Source of the DNA: Roseiarcus sp963767245 | Lineage (GTDB): Bacteria; Pseudomonadota; Alphaproteobacteria; Rhizobiales; Beijerinckiaceae | DNA length: 64,000 nt | Reading direction: 5' to 3' | Assembly (NCBI GenBank): GCA_963767245.1 | Contig: CAVYDG010000013.1 | Location: forward strand, 372,001 to 436,000 | In this document: in pieces, positions 61,714 through 64,000 of the stretch | How the letters are laid out: every line of letters begins with the position of its first letter | How positions within the stretch are numbered: position 1 is the first letter of the stretch | Program-made: the position numbers and the translations under genes | The notes under the pieces: model-generated | Database searches by the model: none | Told to the model about the DNA's origin: nothing | What the model saw: only the letters and a program-made list of their open reading frames with translations

Positions 61714-62366
61714 GCGGCTTCGGGCGCGCGGTCCTCTTTCTCGCCCTTCGCCACAATCTTGAGCGCGGCGTCCGGCAATGGCCGTTGCAGCTTGAGCGCC
61801 TCAGGCATTTGCCCTTCGAGCCAAAGATCGAACTCGCCGGGCGATGTCAGAATGACCGGCATCGCCTTGGGATGGATCGGCGCAACGATCGCGTTCGCCT
61901 CTGTGGTCAGAAAGCCAAACAACTCGTGCTGCCCCACGACCGGCGCGCTCTTGGGGCCGCGCGCGCCGCGCCAGGGCGTCCACAGGCCCGCGAAGGCGAA
62001 GAGCGGCCTGACCTCGGCCAGGGCGAACCAAACGGGCGTCTTGCGCGGCTTGGTGTCCTCATATTCGCAGAAGGACGTCGCGGGCACGATGCAACGGTAC
62101 TTCTGTCCGAGCCATCCGCGCCAATGCGGGCTTGAGACGTTGCGAATGTTCGTGACCGGCTGCCCGCCATATTGCGGCGGCCCCGGCATGCCCCAGCGCG
62201 CCATGACGATTTCGCGCTCGGCGTCTGGGCCGACGCGGACAATCGGCGCCATCTGGTCGGGGAAGATGCCTGGAAATAGCGGTAGGTTGCCGGTGCGGTC
62301 ATGTCGGGCGCGAAACCAGTCGCGGATCGCTTCCTGACCCTTCGTTAGGCTGTAAAGGTTGCACAT
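61710..62366 (-). CDS. SOS response-associated peptidase (SRAP, YedK/HMCES family)
   Basis: 218 residues. Met removal exposes Cys2 (MCNLYSLTKG), the residue that crosslinks to abasic sites in single-stranded DNA; other signatures: ARWGMPGP, VTNIRNVSSPHWRGWL, YRCIVPATSFCEYED, FAFAGLWTPWR, HPKAMPVILTS. It protects AP sites by forming a thiazolidine link. No GAAC-type LexA box is evident directly upstream. A LigD-like ligase lies 1.2 kb away, suggesting a DNA-repair-rich accessory cluster. Confidence 0.92.
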   Translation of the reverse strand: MCNLYSLTKGQEAIRDWFRARHDRTGNLPLFPGIFPDQMAPIVRVGPDAEREIVMARWGMPGPPQYGGQPVTNIRNVSSPHWRGWLGQKYRCIVPATSFCEYEDTKPRKTPVWFALAEVRPLFAFAGLWTPWRGARGPKSAPVVGQHELFGFLTTEANAIVAPIHPKAMPVILTSPGEFDLWLEGQMPEALKLQRPLPDAALKIVAKGEKEDRAPEAA

Positions 62367-62527
62367 GGGCGCCGAGATAATGGGCTCGTGGGACCAAGTC
62401 CATGATCCCCCAGGCTCTCGCCTGGAGGTACGGCTTCCTTAAGCGCCGGGATTACCCTGTTTACGCGCTGCAAAGGTGAGGCCTACGAGTACGTGTCAGG
62501 GGGATGCTCTGGACAGCTGGAAGAGCG
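62367..62527. other. Short intergenic region
   Basis: 160 bases upstream of the SRAP gene. Contains a CCAGGCTCTCGCCTGG palindrome at about 62427-62442. No gene. Confidence 0.4.
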
Positions 62528-62839
62528 TCAGCCCCACCGATGCCAGCCCCAGGGACGGTAGCCCCAGCCCCAGGGACGGTAGCCCCAGCCCCAGGGACGA
62601 TAATAGCCCCAGCGATGCCAGCCCCAGGGACGATGCCAGCCCCAGGGACGATGCCAGCCCCAACCGCAACGGCCCCAACGGCACCAATAGGCATCTTGGA
62701 TGTCGGCGCTTAAGACCGGGTGTTCTAGCGACGGCGACGAGAGCGTGAAGGCCGGCGATGGGCTGGATGAAGCGACGCAAAACATTGCCGCACCGGCAAA
62801 GGCGGCGAGCACACCGCTCGGGACGAGACGGGAGATCAT
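62528..62839 (-). CDS. Secreted Trp/Gly/His-rich repeat protein
   Basis: 103 residues: signal peptide (LVPSGVLAAFAGAAMFCVASSSPSPA), then after DIQDAYWCRWGRCGWG an array of about seven HRPWGW/YRPWGW units to the stop. The repeats show as near-identical 18-21 base DNA units at 62530-62660. Similar Trp/Gly/Arg-rich secreted proteins are found in Rhizobiales; function unknown, perhaps metal or cell-wall binding. GGAGGTA directly precedes ATG 62839, deciding the start. Confidence 0.7.
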   Translation of the reverse strand: MISRLVPSGVLAAFAGAAMFCVASSSPSPAFTLSSPSLEHPVLSADIQDAYWCRWGRCGWGWHRPWGWHRPWGWHRWGYYRPWGWGYRPWGWGYRPWGWHRWG

Positions 62840-63008
62840 TACCTCCGCTTTCTCCAAAGGGACGGCTAGATTTGAAACGCTCTGTGGGCCGGTTGGGTTC
62901 CGAACGGACAAGGCTTCTTCGCATTCAGGATTGTTGGCGGGGTCATGCGCAAATGGTAGACGGCAGGTGTCACCAAGCCTTGCACAAGAGAGCCGCGAGC
63001 CGGCGGCA

Positions 63009-63251
63009 ATGATCGACGCACTCGAACGGAGACTGATTGAGGCTTTAGAGAGCGTTGACGCGCACGGGGACGTTGCGCCCGCTCATATCCACGATCCGAT
63101 GACGATGTTGCTCCGTGAGAACGTCGTCCAAACCTACCTTGTGCGTTGGGACGACGGGAGAGGCCGCTACGTGTTGACGGGTACGGGCCGCCGGCGAATT
63201 AGCGCGGGTAGCCGCGCTCCTGGCACGGTGGTATCGTCCAGAAATCGGTAG
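63009..63251 (+). CDS. Hypothetical protein
   Basis: 80 residues: MIDALERRLIEALESVDAHG, DVAPAHIHDPMTMLLRENVV, TYLVRWDDGRGRYVLTGTGRRRI. Short proteins with this pattern recur in Rhizobiales. ATG 63009 fits the conserved start; the frame is open further upstream. Confidence 0.6.
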   Translation: MIDALERRLIEALESVDAHGDVAPAHIHDPMTMLLRENVVQTYLVRWDDGRGRYVLTGTGRRRISAGSRAPGTVVSSRNR

Positions 63252-63309
63252 GTTTACGTTCTGGCGCATTGGCTGAAATGCGGCGAAGCCCAAGGCGCTC
63301 TTCGCCCAC

Positions 63310-63537
63310 TTATAAGGTCAGCCTTTCGAATACCGCCCTGCACCGATCGTGGATATTGGCCGAGCCCGCCTTCGGGCAATTGGCGAGCGTCTGCAGCAGG
63401 TCGGTCATCTTGGCGTCGCGGTGCCGCTCCATGAGGCGCGCCACATTATAGGTCTCGTGACGGCCGCACGGCTCGCAGACGATCGACAACGTAGGTCCAA
63501 CAACGTCGGACAGGACGAACGCGCCGTCGCGAGGCAT
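63310..63537 (-). CDS. Hypothetical protein with zinc-ribbon-like Cys pair
   Basis: 75 residues: LSDVVGPTLSIVCEPCGRHETYNVARLMERH, then MTDLLQTLANCPKAGSANIHDRC. The C-x-x-C plus two distant Cys could bind zinc. Common accessory gene in Rhizobiales. It lies 3 bases after the ligase stop, on the same strand. Confidence 0.65.
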   Translation of the reverse strand: MPRDGAFVLSDVVGPTLSIVCEPCGRHETYNVARLMERHRDAKMTDLLQTLANCPKAGSANIHDRCRAVFERLTL

Positions 63538-63540
63538 GGG

Positions 63541-64000
63541 TCACGCCCTCACAAACTCCGGGTTTTTCGATTTCAGCCATTGCCGGCTGTTTCCGCTCGA
63601 ATATCGGCTGCCGACACGCTTCGAGATGATCCCCTCCAGGCCCATTTCACAAGCCTTGGCGAACACAAGCGCTCCATGCTCAATGATGGCGTCGCTGAAT
63701 AGGATAGCATCGACGCCGGCGACGACTGGTGAAAGCGCCCCTCGCCGTTCCTCGATCGGCTGCTGACGGAGATCCTTGCCGTTGAGGCTTAAGAGATCGA
63801 ACGCAACGAGACGGGCACGCGCTGAACCCGCCTTTGTGCGCAAGGCAGCAAAGTCGGAATGCCCGTCCGAACGAACCACGATCGCCTCGCCGTCGAATAG
63901 CGCGCTTTTGACCGCCAAGCTGCAAACAGCCTCCGCGATCTTCGGCAACCTGTCAGTGAAATTCGTGCCGTAGCGGCTCCAAAGGGTCACGCGGTCTCCG
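63541..64000 (-). CDS. ATP-dependent DNA ligase (LigD-like), 5' end outside window
   Basis: The C-terminal ~150 residues of a ligase adenylation domain: VTLWSRYGTNFTDRLPKIAEAV, LFDGEAIVVRSDGHSDFAALR (motif III), VAFDLLSLNGKDLRQQPIEERR, LEGIISKRVGSRYSSGNSRQWLKSKNP (motifs IV-V). The frame is open to base 64000, so the catalytic Lys region is outside. Ending straight after motif V without an OB-fold domain suggests a short, LigD-like ligase. Likely part of non-homologous end joining or an accessory repair unit. Confidence 0.85.
   Translation of the reverse strand, partial: GDRVTLWSRYGTNFTDRLPKIAEAVCSLAVKSALFDGEAIVVRSDGHSDFAALRTKAGSARARLVAFDLLSLNGKDLRQQPIEERRGALSPVVAGVDAILFSDAIIEHGALVFAKACEMGLEGIISKRVGSRYSSGNSRQWLKSKNPEFVRA

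Noticed and set aside
62530..62690. Regular CCCCAGGGACG units, considered as CRISPR or satellite DNA
   Set aside because: They are the coding repeats of the Trp/Gly-rich secreted protein on the minus strand; no spacers.
47297..64000. Right attachment repeat of the tRNA-Gln 3' end
   Set aside because: No second copy of the tRNA 3' end was seen downstream within the window, so attachment at this tRNA remains unproven.

Overview
The window is GC-rich alphaproteobacterial DNA, most likely Hyphomicrobiales (Rhizobiales). Pointers are a ProS of the short alphaproteobacterial type, an ATP12-type F1 assembly chaperone, the N-end-rule transferase Bpt, split propionyl-CoA carboxylase genes, alphaproteobacterial LexA-type direct repeats, and many copies of a palindromic repeat starting GTCATTGCGAG. 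Several copper or redox proteins (DUF2282 bufferin-like peptide, CusF-like protein, HiPIP) would fit a methylotroph or methanotroph relative, but nothing here proves that. No genus is assigned.

Layout. 1-4.4 kb: branched-chain amino acid transport (two tandem LivK-type binding proteins, a CGNR regulator, a LivH-type permease with a lipoprotein-like N-terminus). 4.4-6.3 kb: RDD membrane protein, bpt, and a HigBA toxin-antitoxin pair behind a perfect operator palindrome. 6.3-19.7 kb: housekeeping genes (MetE-like protein, sdaA, Nfu scaffold, lolD with an amber-interrupted lolC, proS, an ArsR/AHSA1 operon, trxC, an orphan bufferin-like gene, acyl-CoA synthetase, OmpA-domain protein). 20.0-25.1 kb: a decayed copy of the 3' end of der, a roughly 2.7 kb insert (PEP-CTERM ice-binding-type protein and a frameshifted LuxR-type regulator), then intact der and a YfgM-like gene. 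25.5-41.6 kb: cytochrome c-like protein, CusF-like, HiPIP, broken ridA, pccA, small secreted proteins, two PIN-domain toxin-antitoxin modules, pccB, broken FkbM methyltransferase, atp12/rluC, GST and a broken alpha/beta hydrolase.

41,852-42,902 is a compact transposase-free mobile cassette: perfect 18-bp terminal inverted repeats, an 8-bp target duplication, and passenger genes whose stop codons lie inside the repeats. Directly downstream, a promoter carrying GAAC-N7-GAAC-N7-GAAC (the alphaproteobacterial LexA pattern) drives a 33-residue predicted membrane peptide, resembling in size and logic the SOS division inhibitor SidA of Caulobacter. After an I78-type inhibitor come dnaE1 (43.7-47.2 kb) and tRNA-Gln(CUG).

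47.4-57.3 kb, directly behind the tRNA, is a phage-like element in two co-directional blocks. Block one has a MerR-like protein, an excisionase-like protein, a sigma factor, a RuvC-like resolvase and a RepA-like ATPase. Block two has a probable small terminase, TerL and prohead-type proteins. Both blocks start behind the same promoter-like motif. No integrase, capsid, portal or tail gene is visible, so it is a remnant or a packaging-type satellite. An IS1182-type deletion derivative separates the blocks. 57.3-64 kb is a lower-GC accessory tail with an aspartic protease, an IS5-type element, an SRAP (YedK/HMCES) protein, a Trp/Gly-rich repeat protein and a partial LigD-like DNA ligase.

An unusual number of genes carry one lesion (amber in lolC; single-base frameshifts in the LuxR gene, a small secreted protein, ridA, fkbM, an alpha/beta hydrolase, a cassette gene and a phage gene). 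Real decay and assembly error cannot be told apart from the sequence alone.
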